A stretch of 64,000 bases of DNA from Coleophoma eucalyptorum (GCA_026120035.1 JALRME010000036.1:124001-188000), one strand, 5' to 3'. Positions 21,832-34,418 are shown, counted from the first letter of the stretch. Program-made: numbers and translations. Notes: a model not told the origin generated them from the sequence alone.

Positions 21832-22717
21832 ATGAAGTCCTTCGGTACAATTGCCGCTGTCTCTGCGCTTGCAGGAGCTGCTTCAGCTCAAACCTTCACC
21901 GGCTATGGAGTTGGGCCCGTCTCATCAACCTTCCAAAACCAAACCCTCTTTACGGATTCAAACGCTCATCCTAATGTTACCAACTCTGTTTCGGTTACTG
22001 CTAAGACTTCTCCATCCGAGACTTGGAGTTGGCGCGTCAACGTCACAGATATCTCTGTCTCTGCTCAACACGCCATTAATACTGTAATCAGTCTCACATG
22101 GCCTCAACAATCTACTGCCAACTCAATCTGTGTCATCGCTGTCAACGGAGACCCTTTGACTTACACCACCAACCCTGGATCAGACGGCAGCTGTAGCACG
22201 GTACTTTCAGGCTGTATCGACGATCTCACTACTGCTGTGAGCAGCAGCTTAGTTTCATCTGATGGAACCGCGCAATGCGGAACAGCCGTCACCAACGTCA
22301 CCGTCCCAAGCTCATGTTCTTCCTACCTAACTTCAAAGACTGCAAACAGTAAGTTCCGTCCTAAATTCTATGGTCACTAGAAAAATGATTGCTAACAATG
22401 TCACCATAGTCTCTGCATCCCCAATGAGCAATCTCCAGTCCGGAACTGCTTGGCTTTACAGCACCAACTACGGTAGCTCGCCATCACTCAACGACTCTAC
22501 AAGTCGAGTTTGGCCGCTCTTCCTGATGGAGACTTCTGGAAGCAACGTCACTTCTTTCGCCAGCCCAGTCTGCTTGCAAGGACAGGCCAAGGCTTCCGCC
22601 ACTTCTACTGGCACTACTGCCACCCCAACAAAGAAGAGTGGTGCTAAAAAGTTCCGCGTAGGCAAGGAGTTCGTTCTAGCTACTGTTGCTGTTGCCGTGA
22701 TGGCTGTGTCATTGTAG
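21832..22717 (+). CDS. Secreted, probably GPI-anchored cell-surface protein, function unknown
   Basis: Exons 21832..22348 and 22410..22717 give 274 aa. A signal peptide (MKSFGTIAAVSALAGAASAQ) is followed by a serine/threonine-rich ectodomain with many N-glycosylation sequons (NQT, NVT, NVTD) and several cysteines. The tail has a Ser/Thr/Ala spacer (SATSTGTTATPTKKSG), a basic hinge and a terminal hydrophobic stretch (FVLATVAVAVMAVSL). That is the layout of a GPI attachment signal, although the basic hinge is unusual and a single-pass membrane protein remains possible. It should sit at the plasma membrane or wall. No catalytic motif is recognisable. Confidence 0.82.
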
Positions 22718-23733
22718 ATTTTGTGACGTATAATACCCAATGTAGCGATTGACAAAGCGGAGCCTGGATTGTGGTTTGAACTTATTTTGGGATCTTGCTG
22801 TGGTGTATGGGGTTTGCAGCATTTTGGTATCTAGTTATCCTATGAAGACAGATTAACTTAGCCTATGTATTTAAATGACATTGATTAATATGACGAATAG
22901 TTCCTTATGTCAAGGAGGAGATTGCTGTGCAAACCCACGATATCTTCACAAGATATGCCGGCCAGGTCTCGATATATAATGGTCTATATGACAGAAGTTG
23001 GCAACAAAATATATCTCACCGGTCATTTTCTCGCTTCTCTTGGCTATGTTTCTAGCGGGGCGGGAATCCTAGCATTAAGCCTCACTGTGTACAAGGTATC
23101 TCGCTGAGAATTTTGCAAGACCCTGCTTGTTATATCGAGGTGTGTCAGCGAGAAATACAAGCTTTCTTCTAGAAAAGCTACATAAATTGTGATTGATAGA
23201 TGCCACCTTCCGCGCCGCAGAAAATGCCGCTAAAACTGTCGCGCAACTCTTACTGGATAGCTATTCGAACCATCAAGCCACACACCCTTATCTTCCGTTG
23301 GCATTGTATTGGGATGTTGATCATGAACATGTAAATGTACCAGATCATATACTGGAAAAAGGCGCTGAAGTTGCCGTGAATGGCCGATACGCCCTTCGAC
23401 AGATTAAAGACATGTCAAAATTGCGAATCGCTACACAAATATGCGATAAATAAGCTCGCCAGAAAGCATTTTCCTCGATAAGGCTGTGGGGACTGGATTC
23501 GTCCTTGCAACCTTCCTCATAGGGAATCCAAACCGTGATTTGCTTGTTTGCAACACACCTAACTCGTAACAGACCTAAGCACTAGCACTAAATTTCCGAA
23601 ATACTGACGTAGCTTATAAGGCGAGCTGCGCAACCTAAATATGGTTTATAACTTGGGTGATAGACTGAGACGACTACTTACTTTCCAGAACTCTCGAAAG
23701 AAAAAGTCGGAGGTTGTCCTCTACGATTGCGCT
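22718..23733. other. Intergenic, upstream of the MFS gene
   Basis: About 1 kb. An 86-codon frame at 23193..23453 lacks an ATG start and matches nothing I know. An upstream in-frame ATG for the MFS protein exists at 23641 but is less likely than the start at 23734. Confidence 0.35.
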
Positions 23734-25548
23734 ATGGCACAAGCGACAACATCTTTGGAGATCGAACTTCAGCCCACCCAGCTAGAACCCATCCCCAGTG
23801 ATAGAGAAATTAACAACGCAAGTTCGGATTCTCCGTTTCCAGTCTTATCCTATGCTCGTAGCTCAGCGATAATACTCCCCATCGCTGGCGTGAACTTTTT
23901 GAACACACTTGGCTCTGGTCTGCTTACTGTCGCTTTGCCAACAATTGCAAAAGACCTTCACTTGTCTCAAGAGGTATTACTTTGGTGAGTATCGTCAAGT
24001 ATTTCGTCGTAATATTCGCTACTGACACTACAAGGCCTGCCGCTATATATGGGTGAGCTCTAAGATCGAAACCCCGATCGCGAGGACCTGGCTCATGACA
24101 GAAACAGTTTGACATGCGGATGTAGTCTCTTGATTTCAGGCGCCGTCGCCGACGTTGTTGGACGACGGAATGTCTTTCTTCTTGGCTCACTGCTGTTAGC
24201 AAGCCTCACCCTTGGCTGTGGGTTAGCTCGTACTTCAGCAGAGTTCATAGCTTTCCGAGGCTTTCAAGGAGTAGCCATCTCTCTTTGTCTCCCTAGCGGG
24301 ATAGGTATTATTTCCAGCAGCTTTGCTCCAGGTCAACGAAAGAACATCGCGTTTGCATGTATAGGCGGAGGCTCACCTTTAGGTTACGCTTTTGGTCTTG
24401 TACTCGGTGGCATCTTTGCGGAGGGGGTCGGCTGGCGATACGGGTACTACCTTGGAACTGCATGCAGCTTCTTATTCTGGATCGCGGCAATCTGGAGCCT
24501 GCCCAAAGATGGTACTGATACCAGTGGAGCGACCATTTGGACGCGTTTGAAAGAAGAAATCGATTGGATAGGCGCTATACTTGCCAGCACTTCTCTTGCC
24601 TTGATCTTCTACGTTTTAGCGTAAGCTCTATCGCTCATTGAATGACACCTTAGCACTAAAAGTCTTGATAGTGTGATTACTGGAAGTGCAGCACGAGTCG
24701 GCGATGCCGTCAATATTGCACTTCTTACCGTTGGGGTCGCAATGCTACCCGCATTTGTTGTTTGGGTTGGAAGGCAGGAAAAGCTTGGAAAACCCGCAAT
24801 CATCCCCAACTCGCTGTGGAAGAATCTTGCATTTACCAGTGTTTGTCTGACCGTCTTTTTCACTTGGGCAGCATTCAACGCATTTGGCTATTTTGCCTCA
24901 CTATAGTAAGTGATTGTGATGGTTCAATGATAATAGAAGTGCTAACAATCCTAGCTTTCAAGACGTCCAGAACCAACCACCAATCCAGACATCTTTGAGA
25001 TTTCTGCCCACTGTGGTTGCTGGAATCCTCACAAATGTGGTTACTGGCTTACTGGTCAAGTCTGTCTCAGCAGGGACTTTGATTGCTGCATCGACACTGT
25101 TGACGGCCGCAGCATATTTACTTATGGCGCTAGCAGATATCAAATGGCCATATTGGTATGCAGCTTTCCCAGCCATCTTCTTGAGTCCTATAAGTTCTGA
25201 TGGTGAGAATTCCCGATCCCCAAACACACTCAGCTACTAAATTAAACAGTGTTATACACGACTTCCATGTTGATTATTACAAGCGTCTTCCCACAGAAGA
25301 CTCAAAGTTTAGCTGGCGGGGTTTTCAATACCATTTCACAAGTTGGGAATGCTGTCGGATTGGCAGTTGGTGGTGTTATTGCGGCGACTGTCGCGGCTTC
25401 TGAAAATAGTGTAGAGTCAAGCACTGGTTCGCTCTTGGCCGGTTATGAAGCAACCTTTTGGGCTTGTTTGGGGACTTCGGCTTTAGTGGGCTTGATCAGT
25501 ATTTTGGGACTGAGAAAAGCTGGGAAGGTCGGCTTGAAAAAAGACTAG
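23734..25548 (+). CDS. MFS transporter, probable drug:H+ antiporter (DHA) type
   Basis: Six exons (23734..23984, 24035..24052, 24108..24620, 24672..24905, 24955..25202, 25250..25548) give 520 aa. Exon 2 is only 18 bases and encodes PAAIY; without it the membrane core breaks. Motif A is present as GAVADVVGRRNVFLLGS between helices 2 and 3, and an antiporter-type motif C as GGGSPLGYAFGLVLGG in helix 5. Hydrophobicity suggests 12 to 14 spans. The N-terminal 45 residues are hydrophilic and cytosolic. The motifs point to proton-driven export of a small molecule; substrate unknown. MAQATTSLEIEL is taken as the start over an upstream ATG that would add 31 residues. It is convergent with the mitochondrial carrier. 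Confidence 0.88.
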
Positions 25549-25807
25549 CCTTACACAGTATCGGTTTTCCAGCGCTTTCACGTTCTTTGGGATCTACTTG
25601 GAATTTAGAGTTAGTTAATTTACTAATCAGAAGACTGTTCCTATGAAGCATCGCGATATAGCCTGGCCAAAAGGTCTACTATTGTTGGGCATTATAGATC
25701 GGAAACGGGAATTTGTCTGGACTGTGAGTTCAAAAATGCAAAATTGAATACCAATTATAAACTCCGCCTCCTAGCACTCTGGTAATGCCATTGCTAAAAA
25801 CACATAT

Positions 25808-27179
25808 TTAAATCCCAGTTCCGATAACCAATTTTTGTAACTGTTCCATGAAGATGAACATCAGAACTGTGTTGGGTGCGAGTCGTAACCAAGCAGGCGT
25901 CCAGCCTTTCATCAAAAACCCAGGGCCTTCATTCTTCATTGATTCGGTGATGATACTAAACATGCCCTAGTTTTGGCGTTAGTAGTGATCTTTGCATTGA
26001 ACCTCTCCAATAATATGTAGGTATACATACAACTCGCTTCCCTTTAACCGATGCAGCTGATTGAAGGCGACTTTTCAGCACGTCTGCTGGTGCACACACA
26101 GTTGTTGCAACTGTACCTGCTGCTAATGATGCTGCTATATGTACTGGTAGACCATCTTTGAGATTCAAAAATTTAGTGGATAGAAGTTGAGACTTGGCCT
26201 TTGTGTATCTGATCAAAGCCATCAGTCTCATGCGATATGATAATTGCGTTTTATCTTCAGGGACTTACACTGCTATCTGGGACACATCTTTACGGTTCAC
26301 AAGTTAGCACTTGTGCTTGCGTGCAAATAATGCGACCGAATTGGACTTACTCATCAAGACACTCCGTATTACATTCGGACCAATTCCTTTCGCAAAAGTC
26401 TGCAGCCCTTCATCCTTGGCAATTCTTAATATCCCATCTAAGGCATTGTTGTATCGGTATTTTTGCTCCGGAGCCTTCACACCGTCGGTACACATCCTTA
26501 CCAGGACTATCTAAGCAATACAGAAATTTTCAGCCATGATGAGGATAAAGCTTAAGACATACCTTAGATAAGTTTACTTACTTCCGTAGGATTCCCGACC
26601 AGTCCAGCAATGCCACCTGCAACTCCCGCACAAGTCATGGTTGAAGCAGCCGACAATTCAGCAGACCCCGACCTCTGCTTGAGAGCTCGGGCAAGATAGT
26701 TGTAGAGCCCGAAACGTGTGGTTGAATATGTTGTCTGTCGTAGCACTGAAGCTGATATTCCGGTCCATAATGATGGAATGCCTAGAATATTTCAGAATAC
26801 GTAACTGCGGTTTGCAGCAAGGATCTTACCATCTCGGCTTGCGAATGTTGACATTACACGAAGCATGTGCTGTTTCTGTTTCTGAACTTGCATCCTGCTG
26901 AGGAAGGGTAAGTATTATTTATGTAGTAGAGAGTTATTTAGTATATCATACTATTTTGTTTGATCCATTGGATGTGCTGCAACGTGATCAGTTTTTGGAA
27001 ATGTCGAAAAGATAATATAAGCATTTCATGAGAACATATGGGATCCTTACTGAAACAGCATGCCATTGAAGATGCTGCCCCTCTACCATTACATGTCAGT
27101 GAAAGCTCGTGTTCATAGTGATGGAGGACCAAACTCACCCGAGCCAGAAGGGCTGTTTTGATTTTTCTGTCTTCACCAT
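25808..27179 (-). CDS. DIC1: Mitochondrial dicarboxylate carrier (DIC family)
   Basis: Nine exons (27179..27139, 27082..27051, 26976..26952, 26897..26830, 26781..26582, 26510..26351, 26287..26269, 26208..26031, 25966..25808) give 293 aa; three are only 19, 25 and 32 bases. All joins restore conserved sequence: PFWLGGAASSMACCFTHPMDQTKYR, then GIPSLWTGISASVLRQTTYSTTRFG, then NPTEIVLVRMCTDGVKAPEQKYRY. The three carrier repeats are visible; signature PxDxxK occurs in repeats 1 (HPMDQTK) and 3 (APADVLK). The inner-membrane carrier exchanges malate or succinate for phosphate, feeding the TCA cycle and gluconeogenesis. It is divergent from the mitochondrial CoA transferase gene across 394 bases. Confidence 0.93.
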
Positions 27180-27573
27180 TTCGACACTATAGCTTTTCTC
27201 TTCTTCTTTTTTTTTCTGAATGAGAATATTCAATAAAAAAACGAGACCAGGCAAACCCATAAAAATAGTAACCTCTCTGCGGTGATCTCTTATAATGTAT
27301 CATTTGTTTAGAATCACCATAGCGAGGCCAGTCTCTATCGGGAATTAATCTATACCCGAGAACCCCGTGCCTCTCGGGGGATGTGTGGACGGGGCGCAGT
27401 CGGGGCCTTCGGAGGATCAAGGTATCATCGGCAATAAAATCAACTCCGAGGACTTTTCAATCAAAGCAAACGTCATGTATATGATAACGACTATTTCGCC
27501 TGCATAAAGGCCTTCTTCTCCAGTATTGTTTCATTCTTCAAAATCCTCACCTGATTCCTATAAAATACCAAAA
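27180..27573. promoter_or_regulatory. Divergent promoter region between two mitochondrial metabolism genes
   Basis: The 394 bases separate the starts of the dicarboxylate carrier and the CoA transferase. Both act on succinate or its CoA ester in mitochondria, so shared control is plausible. A CCCGAG..CTCGGGGG segment around 27355-27380 is GC-rich and could bind a zinc-cluster or CreA-type factor. This is inference only. Confidence 0.4.
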
Positions 27574-29372
27574 ATGGCGACAGCTCACCGTTCCCTTGCC
27601 TTATTATCAAGGACCAACTTAACCGTACTCCGACGCGCTTCCCGGAGCAGTATACAATCCATAAGAAAAAGTACGTGCATACGGACTTTCCAAACTTCAC
27701 AAAGATATTACGAAGCTCCTCAACCAAGGCCATCAAAACCAAACAATGTATCTGCTGCGCCAAAAATTGTCAGGGGTGAATCGAAATTATTTAAAAACGC
27801 CGATGAGGCCGTCGCGGATCTAAAGAGTGGTTCTATGGTTCTAAGTTCTGGGTTTGGACTTTGCGGTACTGCGGGTGAGATTCCTTCATTGCGAGCCTTT
27901 ATTTCGCCGGGATATTATGCTAAAACTTATCCAAAGAGACAATTATTGAAGCCATTGCCCGCCGAGGAATTGAATCCATCCACTCCCTTACTGCTGTATC
28001 AAACAACGCCGGTGCAGGATCAGCAGGAGGTCTGTCAACATTGACAAAATCTGGACAGGTCAATCGTGTGATCATCTCATATTTAGGAAATAACAAAACT
28101 TTAGAAAAAAAGTACCTTTCTGGGGATATCGCAATTGAGCTGTGTCCGCAAGGTACTTTAGCTGAGAGAATACGCGCTGGTGGTGCTGGCATCCCCGCTT
28201 TCTTTACGCCTACTGGTGTTCATACACTTTTGGAGTCTGGTGACATTCCTGTAAGACTTGGTCCTGCTGAAGTTGGAGGCAAAGAAGCAAAAGTCCTTGA
28301 GAAGGGAAAGGTCAGGGAGACGAGAGAGTTCAATGGGAAGACCTACGCCATGGAAACCGCTATTCAGGGCGACGTCGCAATTCTCCGTGCTTGGAAGGTG
28401 GATGAATCCGGAAACTGTGTTTTCCGGTGAGTACCTATTTACCTTGAGGTCTTCTGTTCGAATCACTGACCCATTAATAGATACACCACAAAGGCGTTTG
28501 GTCCCATTATGGCCAAAGCAGCAAAAATTGCAATCGTAGAAGCAGAGAACATTGTCCCAGTCGGTTCAATCGATCCAAATGATGTCCATCTTCCAGGTAT
28601 TTTCATCGACCGTATCGTACCGGCGACAGCGCCAAAACACATCGAAAACCGCAAGCTCCGCTCAGAATCGTCATCATCAGCAGATGAGTCGACAAAATCG
28701 GAAGCCTTGCAGAAAAGGGATCGGATAGCTAAGCGCACCGCAAAAGAACTCAAGAATGGCTACTATGTGAATCTTGGTGTCGGCATCCCTACTTTGGCGC
28801 CCTCTTTCCTGAGTCCGGAAACACATGTCTGGATTCAATCTGAGAACGGAATTCTTGGAATGGGCCCATACCCCACCGAAGAAGAGGTAGATGCTGACAT
28901 TATCAACGCTGGTAAAGAAACCGTGACACTCATCCCTGGAGCGTCAACCTTTGATTCTGCCGAGTCCTTTGCTATGATTCGTGGTGGCCATATCGACGTC
29001 TCGGTTCTTGGAGCACTCCAGGTCTCCGCAAACGGTGACTTGGCGAATTATATGATTCCGGGCAAGGTGTTCAAAGGAATGGGTGGAGCTATGGACCTGA
29101 TCTCCAACCCTGACAACACCAAGATCGTTGTTGCTACAGAGCACGTTGCGAAGGATGGCAGTTCAAAGATTGTACAGAATTGCTCGCTACCTCTTACAGG
29201 TGCGAATGTAGTCAGCACAATTATCACGGACCTTTGTGTTTTCGAGGTTGATAGAAAGAATGGTGGGCTTACTTTGACCGAGTTGCAGCCTGGAGTTGAA
29301 GTCGAAGACGTTATGGCTAAGACAGATGCACAATTTAAGGTTGCTGATGACTTGAAGGTGGTTGAGGCTTAG
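27574..29372 (+). CDS. Succinyl-CoA:3-ketoacid CoA transferase, mitochondrial
   Basis: Exons 27574..27874, 27937..28426 and 28481..29372 give 560 aa. The Arg/Ser-rich N-terminus (residues 1-45, no acidic residue) is a mitochondrial presequence. The alpha part holds FGLCGTAETIIEAIARRG and SNNAGAGSAGGLSTL; the beta part holds NLGVGIPTLAP and the active-site SENGILGMG, whose Glu forms the covalent CoA thioester. The two halves, separate subunits in bacteria, are fused through a Ser-rich linker (SESSSSADESTKSEAL). The enzyme moves CoA between succinyl-CoA and acetoacetate or similar acids (EC 2.8.3.5); in fungi it also recycles CoA in acetate or propionate metabolism. Family assignment is firm; the preferred acceptor acid is not determined. 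Confidence 0.94.
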
Positions 29373-29788
29373 AGATATTTATGTTTATTTGGGCATTTGT
29401 CACTTTGGTTTTCGGCGTGCTGTTCGAATAAGGATAATAAGGGTACATTGGGTTGATTCTACCTCATGCCTGCTTGTACATAGAGGCTGAGACAGTCTAG
29501 AAGATTGTATATACTCCTTCGAGGATAATTTAAAACGCAATTTCAAAACAATAGGCTGTACTGTATCTCATTAAAGACAACTGTTGTCATCAACGGGTTT
29601 AAACCACGTAATTGGATCTTGGTCTTAGTATGATAATACTTCAGGCGACGATTGTGCTCCACAAACAGTTATTTACCAACATTAATTCCCACTGATAATC
29701 GCAAAATCCAATTTCTCTTAGACTGATGGAATAATTATTCAATATATACATACATACATATATAAATACGTAAAGAAGACTTCTATAT
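29373..29788. other. Convergent 3' flanks
   Basis: AT-rich 3' regions of the CoA transferase and AhpD-like genes, with a (TACA)n-like stretch near 29745-29760. No gene seen. Confidence 0.5.
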
Positions 29789-30789
29789 CTACAATTTTGA
29801 TCTGAATCCGGGCGCAAAGGTAGTTCCATTGCCACCTCCAATGGCTTGCACAACCTTATCCACGCTTTCCAAAATCCACAAACTTCCCTCATTACTAGCC
29901 AGCCACTCACCACCTTCAATTTCCTCCTCGCCTTGTGACTTGTACGATCCATCCTCATACGCCTTCCTCAGCCCGAAGATGTGTGACGTAACTTGAGGGC
30001 CGACGCCCGTTTGTGCGCGTAAGCATGATATCGCAACGATGGACGTGAGTACCCTCCCAATTTTAGCCGCAGGCGGTGGTGACGATGGATCGGATAGCAG
30101 AGGGCCGTAATGGCTGTTAAGAATATGCACTGGTAGGTCGGGATGGGAATCAGAGAGTTTGTGGATGAGCTTCTCGTCGAAGGGGGTGTAGATTGACTTC
30201 CAGAGGCCATTGCCGCGCTCTGAAATCTCAGCTAAGTTTTGTTGACTTGGTTGCCTATCTCGCATTAGTCTATTGCCAATCATAGCTAGAAGCGCAAAGC
30301 CTACCTTGTCTCTTTTGTAGATAATCTTTTAACCACATCCTCCGGCAGGCTGGAACGGAAAGCACCCAGACAGTTTATAGTTCTTGGAATGCCATTGAAG
30401 CTAATACACTTTAAGCCAACCTCCCGCATTAATTCTGCTGTTTGTACAGCACTGGCTATGTCGCCAGATAAAGTCGCGGTGTGATAGAGTGCTGCTAACG
30501 ATTCAGGAGAATTCATGGTCATTGTCGCTGCAGTCTAGCAATGGAGGATCAGCATCCGCATGTAGTCTTGCGCACTTCCTATGCATATCCATACCGAAAT
30601 AGTGAGCCACGAAGCCCTGCCAACTCCCCGCGCATTCGCATCTTCCTCGATGGTGGAGTAGACCGATCGAATCTGCTTCGGAGCCGCGACCATGCCCGGG
30701 CGGGCGAATGGAGCGCTGATGAGGGTTTTGAGAGGTTGTGATAATTTAGACATATCTTCACGATCTTTTTCTGTATGGGATTTGGTCAT
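29789..30789 (-). CDS. AhpD-like fold protein (carboxymuconolactone decarboxylase superfamily-like)
   Basis: Three exons (30789..30595, 30534..30305, 30254..29789) give 296 aa. Joins restore [26 protein letters not shown] and [20 protein letters not shown]. The all-helical character, with [21 protein letters not shown] and [14 protein letters not shown], fits a fungal family annotated as AhpD-like. The usual AhpD catalytic Cys-x-x-Cys is not seen, so peroxidase-type activity is doubtful. There is no signal peptide. A second in-frame ATG at 30753 ([10 protein letters not shown]) could be the real start and would give 284 aa. Function unknown; the fold assignment rests on recognised sequence style rather than a search. 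Confidence 0.6.
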
Positions 30790-31518
30790 GGATGGAGGAT
30801 GTGCAATGGCTTATATTCTCGACTTCAGTGTTGACGTTATGGGTGCTTCCAGGATGGGAGTAAAAGAATGGCCGACGTCCTTGCCGCATGAAAGTACGGC
30901 AGAAACGGAGAGGGTGAGTCTAGTAGCAGAGAGAGAACTTTCTATGGAAACCAGAGACCTCGGTTGCTACGTGTACCCTGGTAGCTCTGAAGATATACGG
31001 ACCAAAAAGAACGACCGATGCGGATGCATGGTACTCTTGCAATATGCTAGGAAGTGGATCACTTTGTTTGGAGCACATTCCTTATATTATGAGAGACCTC
31101 GAACTTGTCGAGCTCGCGTGTCCTTTCTCATGGCAGCGCAGTAAAATGTGTCCAGACGAACAATGCACAGTATGAAGTCATGTGATGGTGGTGCCAGCAT
31201 GCAAATTGCGGGGTTAGCGCGACCGGTACTTCGTAAGTCGCTCAAGAAATCTTACTCGTGATGTCCAGCACACCCGATTCCCTTTTTGAGGTTATACTTC
31301 CTCTGCAATCTTTGCGAATGCATGCGTGCGCACTAGAGTTGTAATCGACGAAGCACTTCTCCAGACCTCTACTTTATCCGCGTGCCAAGACAAGATGCGC
31401 ATGCAAACAACTCCCATCCCCAGTCGACGCGTCCGATAGAGTTGCTTTCGTCCAGCCATTCAAGCATCGCCGGAGACCAGCCTACCCACTCTTTTCTGAC
31501 TCCCAGTGGTCAACCATC
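30790..31518. other. Divergent upstream region, AhpD-like gene / Zn2Cys6 gene
   Basis: About 730 bases between two divergent starts. Short frames here (for example within 30692-31144 on the plus strand) overlap the AhpD-like gene antisense and look non-coding. No clear TATA box. Confidence 0.4.
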
Positions 31519-34368
31519 ATGGAAGACTGGTCTCTTCCCCCCCCTCCAGCTCCACCTACCCTCTCTGATTCAACCCATAGCAGTCAAAATAATGACAAGC
31601 CTGGCACCACCAAGCAAGCTGCATGTTTGAGCTGTCGACGTAGCAAGACCCGCTGTCTCCGCGGTCCTGAGGATTCTAAGTGTAAGAGGTGCTTGCAGAC
31701 GGACTCAGAATGTGTGATTCCTGATTACCATGTTGGACGGAGGAAGGGTGTGAAGAAGTAAGTTGCACGTTTCATTCCGCTTCGAGGAATGCGTATGTGT
31801 AGGTTTATTACCTGGAAAAGTTCAGTTGGACTCTAGGAGACGCGAACTTACAGATCAAGTGATCAATTACCCAGTCCTTAGGTTTGACTCTTTTCGATCT
31901 CAAATACTGTGTTGCAAGGTCTAAGGCATTGCGATCCTATTCTTGAACCTCTCTATTTTGAAGTGTTATCCTTGCCTTGAAATATTGTTGGGAGCTTGGG
32001 TTTGCAAGTAATACGAAGTCGCAAGAACAAAATTGAACTAACCCTTGCCTAGCAAACGAGTTGGTCTTGATAAAGCTGTGCACTATATAGAGAAGGTAAT
32101 CAAAACCTCTCACAAGAACGGAGCCGAACGTACCGAAGATGAAAGAACTGCTACGCATTTGCATAATCTTCTTAAAGAGGCCCAGAGCCTGCTACCAAAG
32201 AATAGTACCAACGCTGAGATGTCACCTGGTATGCATTCGCAGACGGCCTCTTCGCAGTCAGACCATTTTCAGAAGAATGGCCCCGCTGATCGAGCAGCAT
32301 CGTACTCTATCAGCACAGATGCACCTCAAAGGGCTGGTGGAGATGATGGATTTGCCATTGACGATGCTGAAAATCCGCTGCAATTGCTAGCTCGAGCATC
32401 TCACCTAACAGAACCTCAGCCGTCACATTCCCCTGGTGGGCCTCAACCGGTCGCCATGCCTACATACCCGGAAGCTAAACGGGACAGCACGCTTATTAAT
32501 TTTTTCGGTGCTTTTCAGTCACATCTTGATGTGGGTGAAGATATTGACCCGATTGACATGGGTTATGTGACATTGGAGGAAGTTGACGTTCTATTTTCAT
32601 TGTAAATAACCCTTATTTGCTGTTCCCATTGCTCATACTGACATAAATCGACAGCTTTTACCAAAACCTGGCTCATACTAGATGGGGTCTCGATCCACTT
32701 ATTCACACATCTTCATTTGTGCGGAGGCGGTCAGCCTTTCTCTTCACTTCTATATTGTCTGCATCAGCACTCTTTATACCAACTGCATCAGCACTCTCGA
32801 AGCGTTTGTCTGTTCACTGTAGGCATCTAGCACACAATGTTATGGTTCACCGGTACCGTTCGATGGAGATCGTCCTGGCATTTATGGTCAACGTCCCATG
32901 GATGGCGCCTGGTAAACACTGGTCTGACGATGAGAGCTGTTCTTATGTAGCCATGGCTTCCGCAATTGCAATCGACCTCTCAATGAACAAACTCGTTATG
33001 CCATCCCCGAGTATTTATAGTGCCGACATCCCAGCAACCACACCAAAGTCCGATTGCATCTCTGCCAGAAAAGCGCTTGACATAGATGGATTTCCCGAAG
33101 CTGATCCTAATTCACCACAAGGTCGGAGGTTACTTCGGGCGCGTGAACGTGTGTGGCTGGCATTGTTCGTACTTGATCGAGGGTAGGTCTCCACTCTGCT
33201 ACTTCAAGCCTCATTATTTAACTTTCACAGTGTGTGCTTGGCTCGTGGGAGAGATTTCACAGTTCCGTTGTCACCTATTCTCGCTATATGTGATAAATGG
33301 CACGAGTCAAACATTGCTGACACCTGGGACGGATCCATTATCTCTTCAGCAGTTTTGAGACGTGATCTTGTAAGTCTAAACTGCAAGAAGCAACTGACAC
33401 GTTTCACTAACTTTCTGCCAGGCGGGACTGATTGAAAATATCAAGCTTAGCTGTGCTAGTGACCGTATTAGTACAACAGAAGGCTCCGTGATTGCTCAAT
33501 CGTAAGAAGTCTCTATCAGTAGAATAATTCGAAACTAACACTTTGCGAAGAGTCCAAGGTATGATAGATGACTTTTTTAGTCGCTGGTATGGCACCTGGG
33601 CATTTGCTGTAAAAGGAAACAAAGGTGAGACCTTGTTCTCGAATAGAAATTTAATTTGCTAATACACATCCAGATAATCATTCACTGCCTCCTTATGTTG
33701 AAATTCTGGCATCACATACCCGCCTGTCGACCTACAGTACTGTCATCAACCTGCCCACTGCTCCAGTTGAAGTAACAAGATTCTTTCGGGCAGCCGGCCT
33801 TTCTGCATCCCTAAATGTGATGCGAGCTGCTGTTCAAGGCGAAAGTCAACTCAAGTCGATGCCTAACAATACGGTGATTATGATATCATTCTCGGCCTGT
33901 TTTGCTCTTTATCTCAGTACAATGGCAGAAGGCAGCAACTCAAGTCTAGCCTCAAGTATTAAAATATTGATCGAAGAAGCTGCAGATGTTCTTGAGCGGA
34001 TTGGAGCCACACCCAAGCACCGAAACGCCACATCTAGTTTATATGGACGACATCTACGTGAGATAGTCAGAAACTCGTCTACAGCACCTGCCCAAAGGGC
34101 AGATGCACATGTGAATGGCACACAATCCGAGCTAATGCCAATGCCACAAAATCAATACCACGGGCAACAAAACTCGATAATTACTGATCCTGCTATGTTG
34201 ATACCTACCGAGCACATGCAATTTTCCGCAATGTCAGATTATCAGATCGTGGAAGCCGTCAACAATGCTGGAAATGATCTCGAGATGTACCCCCACCAAA
34301 TCCAGATTGACGATACAGCAGGGCTGGACTGGTTAGACTGGTTTAATTTCCATTCCAACACAGTATGA
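31519..34368 (+). CDS. Zn(II)2Cys6 fungal transcription factor
   Basis: Seven exons (31519..31757, 32053..32601, 32655..33182, 33231..33369, 33422..33501, 33551..33624, 33674..34368) give 767 aa. Residues about 35-65 form the zinc cluster CLSCRRSKTRC .. CKRCLQTDSEC (C-x2-C-x6-C-x8-C-x2-C-x6-C), preceded by a proline-rich head and followed by a likely dimerisation helix (KRVGLDKAVHYIEKVIK). The middle holds the fungal-specific regulatory domain (YRSMEIVLAFMVNVPWMAPG). The protein should bind CGG-type half-sites in the nucleus; targets are unknown. The first intron is 295 bases, several times longer than its neighbours. Its stop is only 50 bases from the stop of the convergent carboxylesterase. 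Confidence 0.92.
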
Positions 34369-34418
34369 CATCCGCCTACAAAGTTACAACCGATGAACCC
34401 ATAGAATCAGCCGCCACG

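Noticed and set aside
23193..23453. 86-codon frame upstream of the MFS gene
   Set aside because: The first codon is TTG, no ATG supports it, and no features are visible.
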